From Natrinema sp031626495 (GTDB lineage: Archaea > Halobacteriota > Halobacteria > Halobacteriales > Natrialbaceae): 64,000 bases of DNA. Shown here one piece after another: positions 1 to 7,042 of this stretch (the stretch's first letter is position 1; each line of letters opens with the position of its first letter). Location of the stretch: contig NZ_JAMQOJ010000004.1 of assembly GCF_031626495.1 (NCBI RefSeq), positions 124,001 through 188,000 of the forward strand. Reading direction: 5' to 3'. Made by a program: the position numbers and the translations under genes. Under the pieces are notes generated by a model. It had not been told where the DNA came from. It saw only the letters and a list, made by a program, of their open reading frames with translations, and made no database searches.

Positions 1-62
1 TCGCTCACCGTCACGCCAATTCGGGGGTACCGGCGACGGTCGCCTGCACGGTTGGCGGGTGC

Positions 63-881
63 TTACCAGTTCGCGACGACCCGGTCCATGCAGCCGATGT
101 CCGGACGGAAGTAGTCGCAGTGGGCGTCGACCTGGTCGGTGACGTCAACGTCCGTGTAGTTGTGGACGGGCGTGCCGTCGAGACCCTCTTCGCCCACGGC
201 GGCGTCCAACTCGCGGGTCTGGAACGTGTCGTCGAGCACCTGATCGTCCTCGTTGAAGTAATTGTGGAACTGGCCGACTGCACCTGCGATGTCGTCGCCC
301 CAATGGCCTTCCTTGGCAGGGAAGTCCTGCTCGATCGCCCCACCGATGAGGTCCGCCGACGTGTACGTCTCGCCGTACTCGTCGTGGAGGTCTTCGAGGG
401 CGACGCAGGTCACCCGCGCGCCGAGCGAGTGGCCGATGCTGCGGATAGTATCTTTCTTGTTGTTTTCTTTGCGGACGAAGTCGGCCCACATGTGGCCGGC
501 CTCGTTGGCGTTGTCCTTGCCGCCGGCCCACGTGAGGGTATCAGACGGCCAGCGAACGGCCACCACTGGTTTCGTATAGCCGTTCTGTTCGAGCGCTTTC
601 TTGCACGTGTAGGCCTGGTCCTGCGCGAGTTCGACCGAGCCGACGTTCCAGCCGTGGATGAAGTAGGTGACCTCGCTAGCTTTCTTCGGATAGTCGCCGT
701 ACTTCTTCCCGTCTTTGACGTACGGGAAGTCGCTGGGCGCGTCCATGAAGCTATCACAATTGCCGGCCATGGCCGTCCCGGACATGCCGACGATACCAGC
801 GCCTGCGACGAGCGACGTCCCCACCGCTTTCAAGATTCGTCTTCGACTCTGTCCTTTCCCCTTGTCGTTTAGATCCGACAT
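63..881 (-). CDS. Tat-exported alpha/beta hydrolase (lipase/esterase-like)
   Basis: A 272-residue protein with a Tat signal: RRRILK at residues 13-18, a hydrophobic stretch, and a likely cleavage after AMA at about residue 39. The mature part has an alpha/beta-hydrolase layout: FIHGWN (residues 74-79) in the oxyanion position, the nucleophile elbow GHSLG (150-154, Ser152), and late histidines (H240, H254) that could complete the triad. It should act outside the cell, in high salt, as an esterase or lipase-like enzyme; the substrate is unknown. It stands alone. The start at 881 is the only one that keeps the twin arginine near the N-terminus, and an AT-rich palindrome lies about 50 bp upstream. 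Confidence 0.82.
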   Translation of the reverse strand: MSDLNDKGKGQSRRRILKAVGTSLVAGAGIVGMSGTAMAGNCDSFMDAPSDFPYVKDGKKYGDYPKKASEVTYFIHGWNVGSVELAQDQAYTCKKALEQNGYTKPVVAVRWPSDTLTWAGGKDNANEAGHMWADFVRKENNKKDTIRSIGHSLGARVTCVALEDLHDEYGETYTSADLIGGAIEQDFPAKEGHWGDDIAGAVGQFHNYFNEDDQVLDDTFQTRELDAAVGEEGLDGTPVHNYTDVDVTDQVDAHCDYFRPDIGCMDRVVANW

Positions 882-932
882 AGCGAAGAATGCTTATTGG
901 TAACAATGCCTCAAACTACTGGTTGGTATCCC

Positions 933-952
933 GAATTGTTTTTAAACAATTC
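933..952. promoter_or_regulatory. AT-rich perfect palindrome upstream of the exported hydrolase
   Basis: Nine-base arms GAATTGTTT and AAACAATTC around a 2-base centre. Its TTTAAA core is about 60 bp before the ATG at 881 on the minus strand, so it could be the TATA region itself overlapped by an operator. Function is inferred only from position and symmetry. Confidence 0.45.
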
Positions 953-1410
953 CTGTCGTGAAAAGCGGTCTCCTCGACATACTGGCGGAAAAGTCGGCAT
1001 CGAGGCCCCTTAGAGTTATACTTTCTGGAGACGACCGACGGTCGAGACTGCAAGAGCCGAACCGACGCGAGCCCCGCTTTCGGGCCGACCGTTCGCCGTC
1101 GGGAGTGGTTTCGATGTGGCGTCCGACTGCGGGCGGCCGGCTGGCCGCCGGGGCGCGAGCGAACAGCTCACCTACGCACCCAGCGAGCATATCACTCGCG
1201 CTCGAGCAGGCCCAGCACCACGGAACAGCCACAGGAGCTGACGAAGCGGTGTGAAGCCCGAGCGCGGTCGAAATCAACACGGAGCCTTTTTCGCCTGGAT
1301 TTTGCTCCGGCGCGACATCGCAAGGCCGCGAGCCGTGTGAACGGACGCGAAGCGTTCGTCAACAGAAAGCGGGTAGCCGGAAGCCGATCCGGAAGGAAAA
1401 GCGGTGGACG
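953..1410. other. Intergenic stretch, no gene seen
   Basis: About 460 bp between the hydrolase promoter and the 3' end of sufU. Open frames here exist on both strands but give Arg/Ser-rich translations with no domain-like pattern. I see no RNA gene or repeat. Confidence 0.5.
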
Positions 1411-1830
1411 TTAGTCTTCGGTCGTCGTCTTGTCCACGTCGAGTTCGCCCTGATAGATCTCCGCCCCGTCCTGTGCGACCTTTTCGGCGAGGACGGCGCA
1501 TTTGACCCGCATCGGCGAGATGTCGACGCCGAGCATGTCGATCACGTCGTCACGGTCCATCTCCTGGAGTTCCTCGAGGGTCTTGCCGGCGAGTTTCCCC
1601 GAGAGCATGCTGGCGGAGGCCTGACTGATCGCACAGCCGTCGCCCTGGAAGGCGACCCGTTCGATGGTCTCCTCGTCGTCGGCGAGTTCGACGTCCATGC
1701 GAATCTCGTCGCCGCACATCGGATTCTCGCCGATGTGGGTGAACGTGGGATCCTCGAGCTCCCCGTAGTTGCGGGGGTTCTTGTAGTGGTCGAGGATCTG
1801 CTGTCGGTACATATCCGAGCCCAGTCCCAT
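1411..1830 (-). CDS. sufU: SufU-type iron-sulfur cluster assembly protein
   Basis: A 139-residue IscU/SufU-fold protein. The SufU zinc/sulfur-acceptor ligands are all present: C39 and D41 in NPMCGDE, C66 in GDGCAIS, and C111 in VKCAVL; the His found before the last Cys in true IscU is absent, so SufU is the better name. It should accept persulfide sulfur from the SufS encoded at 7043-8287 for Fe-S assembly in the cytoplasm. A TATA-like CTTTTACAA lies about 30 bp upstream of the ATG on the minus strand, suggesting a leaderless transcript. sufU and sufS are often neighbours; here about 5 kb of accessory DNA separates them. Confidence 0.92.
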   Translation of the reverse strand: MGLGSDMYRQQILDHYKNPRNYGELEDPTFTHIGENPMCGDEIRMDVELADDEETIERVAFQGDGCAISQASASMLSGKLAGKTLEELQEMDRDDVIDMLGVDISPMRVKCAVLAEKVAQDGAEIYQGELDVDKTTTED

Positions 1831-1975
1831 TGTTGTGTGCGGATAGGCCAGTGAGTTGTAAAAGGGTTCCGGGGCCGAAACGACGCTCGAGTCCGTCTGC
1901 GACGGTTCCGAGTCCGGATCGAGATCCGTTCGTCACTCGTTCGGTCAGCGGCGAGTCCCCCGCTGCGTCGCGGGC

Positions 1976-2434
1976 TCACTGCGGCGTTTCCTGAACGATC
2001 GCGAACCAGAACTCCTCGACCGAGTGAACGAACTCGACGAAGTCGTCGGGTTCGACCGGTTTCTGCAGGTAGGTGTCCGCCTCGATGCCGTGGGATTTCA
2101 CAATCTTCTCGCCGGCGTCCGAACTCGTGAGTACGACGACCGGAATCCCCTCGAGTTCCGGTTCGTTTTTCAGTTCCGAGAGGACATCGATCCCGCTTTT
2201 GCCGGGTAGCTGTGGCTCGAGGAGGATGATATCCGGCTGTGGCTCGTCCGCGTTCTCGCCGCGCTGGGCGAGGAACTCGAGCGCGGCCTCTCCGTCGGAG
2301 ACGGTGTGGATGGTATTCACCAGCTTCGCGTCTCGAAAGTTCTCCTCGAAGAGACGGCTGTCACCGGGATTGGGTTCGACCAGCAGAATCTCGATCAGAT
2401 CCTTCGGCCGCTCGTCGTCCGGGGCCATTTGCAT
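1976..2434 (-). CDS. Receiver-domain protein with Glu at the phosphosite
   Basis: A single receiver (REC) domain of 152 residues with no output domain, of the stand-alone type common in haloarchaea. ILLVEPNPGD (17-25) matches the first strand, T103 (VVVLTSS) and K125 (LQKP) are conserved, but the phospho-acceptor aspartate is replaced by Glu73 (LLEPQLPG) and the second residue of the acidic pocket is Pro21. It therefore probably cannot be phosphorylated normally and may be locked in one state or act as a protein-interaction module. No cognate kinase is adjacent. Start chosen at the ATG at 2434; a second Met is two codons later. Confidence 0.85.
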   Translation of the reverse strand: MQMAPDDERPKDLIEILLVEPNPGDSRLFEENFRDAKLVNTIHTVSDGEAALEFLAQRGENADEPQPDIILLEPQLPGKSGIDVLSELKNEPELEGIPVVVLTSSDAGEKIVKSHGIEADTYLQKPVEPDDFVEFVHSVEEFWFAIVQETPQ

Positions 2435-2658
2435 GAGATATCATACGCTACGTTAAAAACTCGCGTTCGCCGCAATCGAACACTCCGTCTTTCGGACGGC
2501 TTACGTCGGTCAATCAAGTAGTTTGGATTCCGGTTCTCCGTCGGTGGGCCGGAATTTTGCGACTCGCCGGTGGCGGTTTCGCTTGGCGTCACTCGAGCCG
2601 CCCCCCGATATTTATCCCATCTATCAACAGTAGATATAAGTCACCGATGTCGACAATC

Positions 2659-2768
2659 AGACTGGAAGCCGGTCTCCGAACGCGCGAGCGATGGGGGCGT
2701 GAACCGAAACGCCCCGGGTGCAGGGACACCCGAGGCCTGGCTTCCAACCCGCGAGGGTTCGAAAGCCA
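2659..2768 (+). ncRNA. Candidate structured non-coding RNA (five consecutive hairpins)
   Basis: Seen directly: AGACTGG/CCGGTCT (2659-2675, 3-nt loop, one G-U), CGC/GCG with a GCGA loop (2681-2690), GGGGCGT/ACGCCCC (2694-2715), GGGTG/CACCC (2716-2731), and a two-part stem TGGCTT/AAGCCA (2738-2768) enclosing AACCC/GGGTT capped by GCGA (2746-2759). GCGA is a GNRA tetraloop. AT-rich TATA-like sequences sit at 2608-2614 and 2632-2639. No protein frame looks real here. The last stem mimics a tRNA T-arm but no other tRNA parts are present. The strand is inferred from the TATA positions. It may be a stand-alone RNA or a leader of the downstream zinc-finger gene. Confidence 0.5.
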
Positions 2769-2892
2769 TGATTGCGTACATTCTATCGGGATATAAACGC
2801 CCCGCACGACAGTGGAATCAACTCGAACGACCAGCGACGGCACCCGATCGTCGACACAGATTACGTCGCCCACGTCGTCCGGGGTGGGAGCG

Positions 2893-3096
2893 ATGACCGA
2901 CGACGGTGTGCCGATCGATCCGAGCACCATGACGACGGCGACGGCCGACGAGGCCGCGGACGCGACCGACTGGTCGCTCCCCGCCTGTCCCGAGTGCGGT
3001 CGCCCCGTCTGGATCGTGACCGTCGCCGGCCCCGGCGTGGGTACCGCGTCGCCGTGTGGCTGTGCTGTCGTTCCGGGCGGTCTCGAGCACGAGTAG
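2893..3096 (+). CDS. Small CPxCG zinc-finger protein
   Basis: A 67-residue microprotein with CPECGRP and, 20 residues later, CGC, giving a possible four-Cys zinc site (the CPxCG class known to be frequent in haloarchaea). The family is usually regulatory or protein-binding; the target here is unknown. The ATG at 2893 gives a compact protein; an in-frame GTG at 2812 would add 27 Ser/Thr-rich residues. A TATA-like ATATAAAC at 2791 would start transcription near 2817, which favours 2893 with a short leader, although 2812 cannot be excluded. Confidence 0.65.
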   Translation: MTDDGVPIDPSTMTTATADEAADATDWSLPACPECGRPVWIVTVAGPGVGTASPCGCAVVPGGLEHE

Positions 3097-3259
3097 TCGG
3101 ACCAGGCTCGAGTCGGTGCGACCGGCTCGCGTCTTTCCTGATGGGTGAAGACGGCACGAGAAATTACGTCGGAACTCGATTCGCGGTTTTTGAAGGCTGG
3201 CTCGGTGGCTTTCGGATGAAACGGATGTAGCTAGACGGGTATGCGAGCGGGGCGACACT

Positions 3260-3966
3260 TCACTCACGCCAGCTCATCTGTTCTGGCGGTTCCCGCTTTT
3301 CGCCCTTTGCGAGTCGGTCTGTCGGCCAGACGGTCACACCGAACATCGCGAGGTAAAATAAACTCACGACGGCGACCACGAGTGTCCCGGGAACGGGACC
3401 TATCGCCGCGGCTTCCCACACGCCGTCGGGCGAAAAGATGGCGATGCGGAATCCCCACGAGGCAACGATAATCGTCATTAGCGGGAAATAGACGCGCCTG
3501 AGCCGTCGTGAGAGCGCTTCGAGGAACGGGACCTTAGAGTCGGTCGTCGAAGGTCGTCGGCGAGGAACTCACGCCACTGCTCGTGGACGGCCCCCTCTGG
3601 GTCGGCCGCGTTAGCGAAGATGTTCTCCTCGACGAGCCGGACTCGAGACCGCCAGATATCGTAGATCCGGTACCGCCGCGTCTCGATGTAGAGAAATATC
3701 GTTACGGCGGCGAGGCTGCCGAGGATGATGTAGTGAGGGCGGTCGGCCGCCGAGAATGCTCACGTGATCAGCGTCGCCACGAGCCCGACCGCCCAGTTGG
3801 TCGTTCGGTCGATCCGTGTCCGCCAGTGGGTCGTCCGGCCGAGTTCACCGCGGTAGAAGTGTTGCATGAGGCCGACGAACTCGGCCCGCTGATCGGCAAG
3901 TTCGGCGGCCACCTCTCGCTCGTTTCGCCCCTCCGGGTCGAAGTCGTCGTCCTCTTCGTGTGCCAT
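3260..3966 (-). pseudogene. Broken DUF2270 integral membrane protein gene
   Basis: Translation from the ATG at 3966 starts with an acidic segment and a DUF2270-like core (NEREVAAELADQ, FVGLMQHFYRGEL, TTHWRTRIDRTTNWAVGL), then meets an in-frame TGA at 3760-3762 where the context (ATLIT-stop-AFSAADRPHY) suggests a former Trp codon. The same frame continues as IILGSLAAVTIFLYIETRRYR and WREFLADDL, then a one-base frame change near 3531-3540 is needed to reach KVPFLEALSRRLRRVYFPL and the final membrane segment ending at 3260. One nonsense change plus one frameshift make it a pseudogene, unless both are sequencing errors. Confidence 0.8.
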
Positions 3967-4481
3967 ATTCTCACGTGGTTGACGAGAGCCAAAAGTGTCC
4001 GTGGCGCCGTCTTGGGGACGATTTCGCTGAGGTCGCCGAATCACACCAAGTTAGACCGTATTCTCGGTCATCAGACAGCTCAGCGCTTATCAGATGAAGT
4101 GAACGAGAAGCCGGTGTTGCGTGCAAGCTCTATAGACGAACGGTCTCCTGTCAGAATGGGGCATCTATACATGCCGTTTACGTCCTCTATTCAGCACGGT
4201 CGGGACGATCTATCCGACTACTGTTAGAAACTGTCTGCTGGATATAGAGGATGAGTTCAGCACGATGATCTCGTTTGTTTCACGACCGATCTACTGAACC
4301 AACTATTCCGTAGATATGCTTATTGATCGCTGGAATTCCTCCCAATCAGCGTATCTCTTCAAAGAGTCGCGCTGAATACAGGGCGCGAATGCCACGGGGA
4401 TTCAGCTTGATTTACGAATGGTGGTGATTGGCCAGTTCAGGCACTACGTCTACCCGCATGGGAGCCGAAGGTACGACCAAT
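3967..4481. other. AT-richer intergenic region with repeat motifs, possible mobile-element relic
   Basis: No convincing gene. Base composition is lower in GC than the surroundings. It contains one copy of a 40-bp direct repeat (4222-4261), a hairpin GCTGAAT/ATTCAGC (4371-4377 and 4400-4406) and several forms of the motif GCTGAATA. Related motifs recur at 5773-5991, on the far side of the bat-receiver gene pair. Transposition origin is inferred, not shown. Confidence 0.4.
4222..4261 (+). repeat. Direct repeat, left copy (partner at 5952-5991)
   Basis: Forty bases matching 5952-5991 at 34 of 40 positions, same orientation, including an identical run CTGGATATAG and GGATGAGTTCAGC. The pair brackets the bat regulator and receiver genes. 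Confidence 0.65.
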
Positions 4482-5120
4482 ATGAGTGTCATTGTGGAGT
4501 TTACCCTTGACGACGAAGACTTCCGGTTGGGGCAGGTGCTCGCGGAGCCGCCCGACATGTACATCGAACTCGAACGTATCGTCCCTACAGGGAGTTCACT
4601 TATTCCGTTCCTGTGGGTACAATGTGAGGACACCGAGACGTTTAAACAGCGGATCAATGAGAGCGAACACATCACCTCGTTCACGGTGCTTGACCGGTTC
4701 GACGACTGGGTGCTGTACCGGATGGAGTGGAAAACCGAACAGCAAGACGTCCTCGAAGGGCTCGAAATCAGCGATGCTGCTGTGCTCGAAGCCTACGGCA
4801 ATAGTGGCTGGACGTTCCGATTGCGCTTTCCCACCCACGATCAAGTCTCCCAGTTCTACAACTACTGTATGGAGTACGAGATCCCCATCGACATCACGCG
4901 GAGCTATACCCTCACCGAGCGATCCGACGTCGCTCAAGAGTTCGACCTCAGTAACGAACAGCGCGAAGCACTCGTCCTCGCCCTTCAACGCGGGTACTAC
5001 GACACGCCGAGCGAGGTGACCATGAGCGATCTTGCCGACGAACTCGGGATCTCTCAGCAAGCCGTGTCGAACCGCATCCAGCGTGGAACCAAGAAGGTCT
5101 TCGAGCGGACACTGCGATAG
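4482..5120 (+). CDS. Bat-type HTH-10 transcriptional regulator
   Basis: A 212-residue protein of the haloarchaeal bacterio-opsin-activator class: an N-terminal alpha/beta sensory half and a C-terminal HTH-10 domain (from about residue 155: LSNEQREALVLALQRGYYDTP, then SDLADELGISQQAVSNRI as the recognition helix-turn-helix). It should bind DNA and control nearby or distant genes in the cytoplasm. The ATG at 4482 (MSVIVEF) matches the usual start of the family; in-frame TTG 4428 and ATG 4458 upstream give atypical residues. It is followed by a receiver gene 92 bp downstream, perhaps a functional pair, and lies in lower-GC DNA flanked by direct repeats, which suggests acquisition. Confidence 0.85.
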   Translation: MSVIVEFTLDDEDFRLGQVLAEPPDMYIELERIVPTGSSLIPFLWVQCEDTETFKQRINESEHITSFTVLDRFDDWVLYRMEWKTEQQDVLEGLEISDAAVLEAYGNSGWTFRLRFPTHDQVSQFYNYCMEYEIPIDITRSYTLTERSDVAQEFDLSNEQREALVLALQRGYYDTPSEVTMSDLADELGISQQAVSNRIQRGTKKVFERTLR

Positions 5121-5212
5121 GGTGCGGATTTCAGATGCATACCCGGATTCAGTAAAAGGGGTTGTGATCACAATGGATAGGAGTTCTTCTGATCGTATTC
5201 TAGGTTGGCTTA

Positions 5213-5707
5213 GTGACTACCGACCCATCCGCGACGGGGGCTGATCAAGCCACTTCATCTGGCCCCGAAGCAAGCCCTATCGAGATTCTGTTGATCGAAG
5301 CCAATCACGGGGATGTGAGACTCATTCGGGAGCGATTCGTGGACGCTGGCATTCTGAACGACCTCCACGTCGTCTACGATGGCGACGAAGCGCTCGATTT
5401 CGTTCACCAGCGAGGCGACTACACGGATGCCTCTGTACCGGATATCGTCCTCCTTGATCTGAAACTCCCGGGAGGGCGCAGCGAGGATGTGTTGGCAACG
5501 CTCGATGATCAATCAGAATTCGACCGCATCCCGGTGATCGGGATGACAAATTCACCTACAGAGACAGATATCGCTCAATCGAGGGGCTTCGACCCGGACG
5601 GCTACATACACCAGCCGTTCGATCCCGGTGAGTTTCTTGATATCGTTAGAGAGTTCGAAGGGTTCGATCTGTTGCTTGTCAAGAAGTCATCCAGTGAAAC
5701 AGTCTGA
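5213..5707 (+). CDS. Stand-alone receiver-domain protein
   Basis: A 164-residue REC-only protein related to the one at 1976-2434 (shared IEILL, DGDEAL/DGEAAL, QRG, LPG, PxEF-like C-terminus). Here the phospho-acceptor Asp82 (LLDLKLPG) and Thr112 are present, but the conserved Lys is Gln134 (IHQPF) and the second acidic-pocket residue is Ala30. Its defects are thus complementary to those of the other receiver. GTG start at 5213. Downstream of the bat regulator in the same direction, so co-transcription is possible. Confidence 0.82.
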   Translation: MTTDPSATGADQATSSGPEASPIEILLIEANHGDVRLIRERFVDAGILNDLHVVYDGDEALDFVHQRGDYTDASVPDIVLLDLKLPGGRSEDVLATLDDQSEFDRIPVIGMTNSPTETDIAQSRGFDPDGYIHQPFDPGEFLDIVREFEGFDLLLVKKSSSETV

Positions 5708-6158
5708 CTCCTGTACCTGTCTAAAATGTTGATGGTGGGCCGGGATTTCAGATGAAGTATTTTTCTCACACTCTGCTGAGTATACTCTCTATATTCAGCA
5801 GGCGGCTTTTGGCATAGTTCGGACAGATCGATAGCCGCTTCGGTAACTGCTTGCTCTGTACTGAGCGATCACCACTCTCGTAGATCGGCCCCGACCTCGT
5901 GCCGCATTCGCGCTCTGTGTTTTGCACAGCCTTGACGAGCCATCGAATTGTTGTCAGGAACAGTCGACTGGATATAGCGGATGAGTTCAGCGTAATGACT
6001 CTGGTTATTTCAAGTTGAAATTCCTGGATCAGCCGTTCAAGATAGTTGCACACACAACGCTGGGACTTCTAGTAACTCCTCCCACACAGAACATCACGCC
6101 CAGGTTCACTTTCAGCCCAACCGGTACAGAGCAAAAACATATAAACTCTGAAATTTAC
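5708..6158. other. AT-richer intergenic region with right repeat copy
   Basis: No convincing gene; a 95-codon frame on the minus strand (5766-6053) lacks any family signature. Contains a hairpin CTGCTGA/TCAGCAG (5773-5779 and 5795-5801), an inverted match to 4380-4398 at about 5893-5918, and the right copy of the 40-bp repeat. Probably debris of an insertion event. Confidence 0.4.
5952..5991 (+). repeat. Direct repeat, right copy (partner at 4222-4261)
   Basis: Partner of the left copy, 34 of 40 bases identical, 1730 bp away. The flanked segment is the bat-receiver pair. Confidence 0.65.
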
Positions 6159-6168
6159 GATATACTTA
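6159..6168 (+). promoter_or_regulatory. TATA-like promoter of the tandem-HU gene
   Basis: GATATACTTA preceded by TTTAC, about 28-35 bp before the GTG at 6194, the spacing expected for a leaderless haloarchaeal transcript. A second TATA-like ATATAAAC lies at 6139-6146. Confidence 0.5.
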
Positions 6169-6193
6169 CAATTATGCGAATCGTTATAGTATC

Positions 6194-6925
6194 GTGAGTG
6201 ATGATACCGTGACCCAAAGCGAACTCTCACGACGAACCGTCCTCCAGCGGGGTGCCGTCCTCTCGACTTCCCTCGGACTGGCCTTGGCGACCACGACGGG
6301 CCAGGTCGCCGCAAAGAGCGATGCCGAATTGATCGAGGCTATAGCATCCGAAGCAGGCATGTCACAATCGGACACGAAAACGGCTCTTGATGGATTTGTC
6401 AATGCGACTACGGAGGCGCTGAAGAAGAACGGTCGGGCCTCGTGGGCCAGATTTGGATCCTTTAGCATCAGCAAACGGTCTGCACGTACGGGGCGCAACT
6501 CCCGAGCAGATACAGAACGGGAGACTGCCCCTGCGAACGCTGTCCAGTTCAGATGCAGTGACGAATTGAGTGCCGCACTCGACCTCCTCCCGGGTGAAGG
6601 CGACGAGCGTCGTCTTGGCCGTCGAGAGCGGGACGCAACTGCCCGTCCAACCGACGAAAATCTGATCGACGCCGACCGACTCGCGTCTGAAACCGCTATT
6701 GCGAGAGAGACTGCAACCGCGTTTCTCGACGCGTTTATCAATGCAACCACGAAGGCACTGAAGAAAGGAGACAGGCTCTCACTGATCGGCTTCGGTTCGT
6801 TCAGTATTTCGAAGCGCTCCGCGCGGACAGGGCGCAACCCTCAGACCGGTAAAGAGATTCAGATCGCTGCTAAGAACGTCGTGAAATTCAAGGCAGGAGC
6901 CGAGCTATCCAAAGCGGTCAACTAG
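6194..6925 (+). CDS. Tat-exported tandem HU/IHF-family DNA-binding protein
   Basis: A 243-residue protein. Residues 1-40 form a Tat signal (SRRTVLQ at 12-18, hydrophobic stretch to about 38, cleavage near AA/K at 40). Two HU-fold domains follow: domain 1 about 43-130 and domain 2 about 157-243, joined by an Arg/Asp-rich linker. Domain 2 is canonical (LIGFGSFSISKRSARTGRNP, then QTGKEIQI), including the intercalating Pro216 in the RNP motif. Domain 1 keeps FGSFSISKRSARTGRN but has Ser103 instead of the proline and a degenerate arm. HU proteins bend and bundle DNA as dimers; a fused pair could dimerise within one chain. Export would place it on extracellular DNA. GTG start fits the TATA spacing. 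HU is uncommon in haloarchaea, so bacterial transfer is likely. Confidence 0.85.
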   Translation: MSDDTVTQSELSRRTVLQRGAVLSTSLGLALATTTGQVAAKSDAELIEAIASEAGMSQSDTKTALDGFVNATTEALKKNGRASWARFGSFSISKRSARTGRNSRADTERETAPANAVQFRCSDELSAALDLLPGEGDERRLGRRERDATARPTDENLIDADRLASETAIARETATAFLDAFINATTKALKKGDRLSLIGFGSFSISKRSARTGRNPQTGKEIQIAAKNVVKFKAGAELSKAVN

Positions 6926-6961
6926 GGATCGTCTCGGCTAGCGAAAGAGCTGACGCGCCCG

Positions 6962-6980
6962 GCGAGAGCTTCGCTCTCGC
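6962..6980. terminator. Hairpin between convergent tandem-HU and sufS genes
   Basis: Perfect 8-bp arms GCGAGAGC and GCTCTCGC with a TTC loop, located between the 3' ends of two convergent genes. No T-run follows, so it is only a possible bidirectional 3'-end structure. Confidence 0.35.
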
Positions 6981-7042
6981 TGGCCGTCACTCACTTCGTT
7001 CGGGAAGACATCGTCGACATCTCCTCGCAATCCGTTGTTCGC

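Noticed and set aside
2738..2768. tRNA T-arm-like sequence (GGGTTCGA)
   Set aside because: No acceptor, D or anticodon arms can be folded around it.
2589..2930. Minus-strand frame across the hairpin region
   Set aside because: Translation is unremarkable and covers the TATA elements and five hairpins; the RNA interpretation explains more.
5766..6053. Minus-strand 95-codon frame in the AT-rich gap
   Set aside because: No recognisable domain, contains repeat and hairpin sequence; treated as non-coding.
6184..6837. Minus-strand frame opposite the HU fusion
   Set aside because: Ser/Ala/Arg-rich shadow; the plus strand encodes two HU domains.
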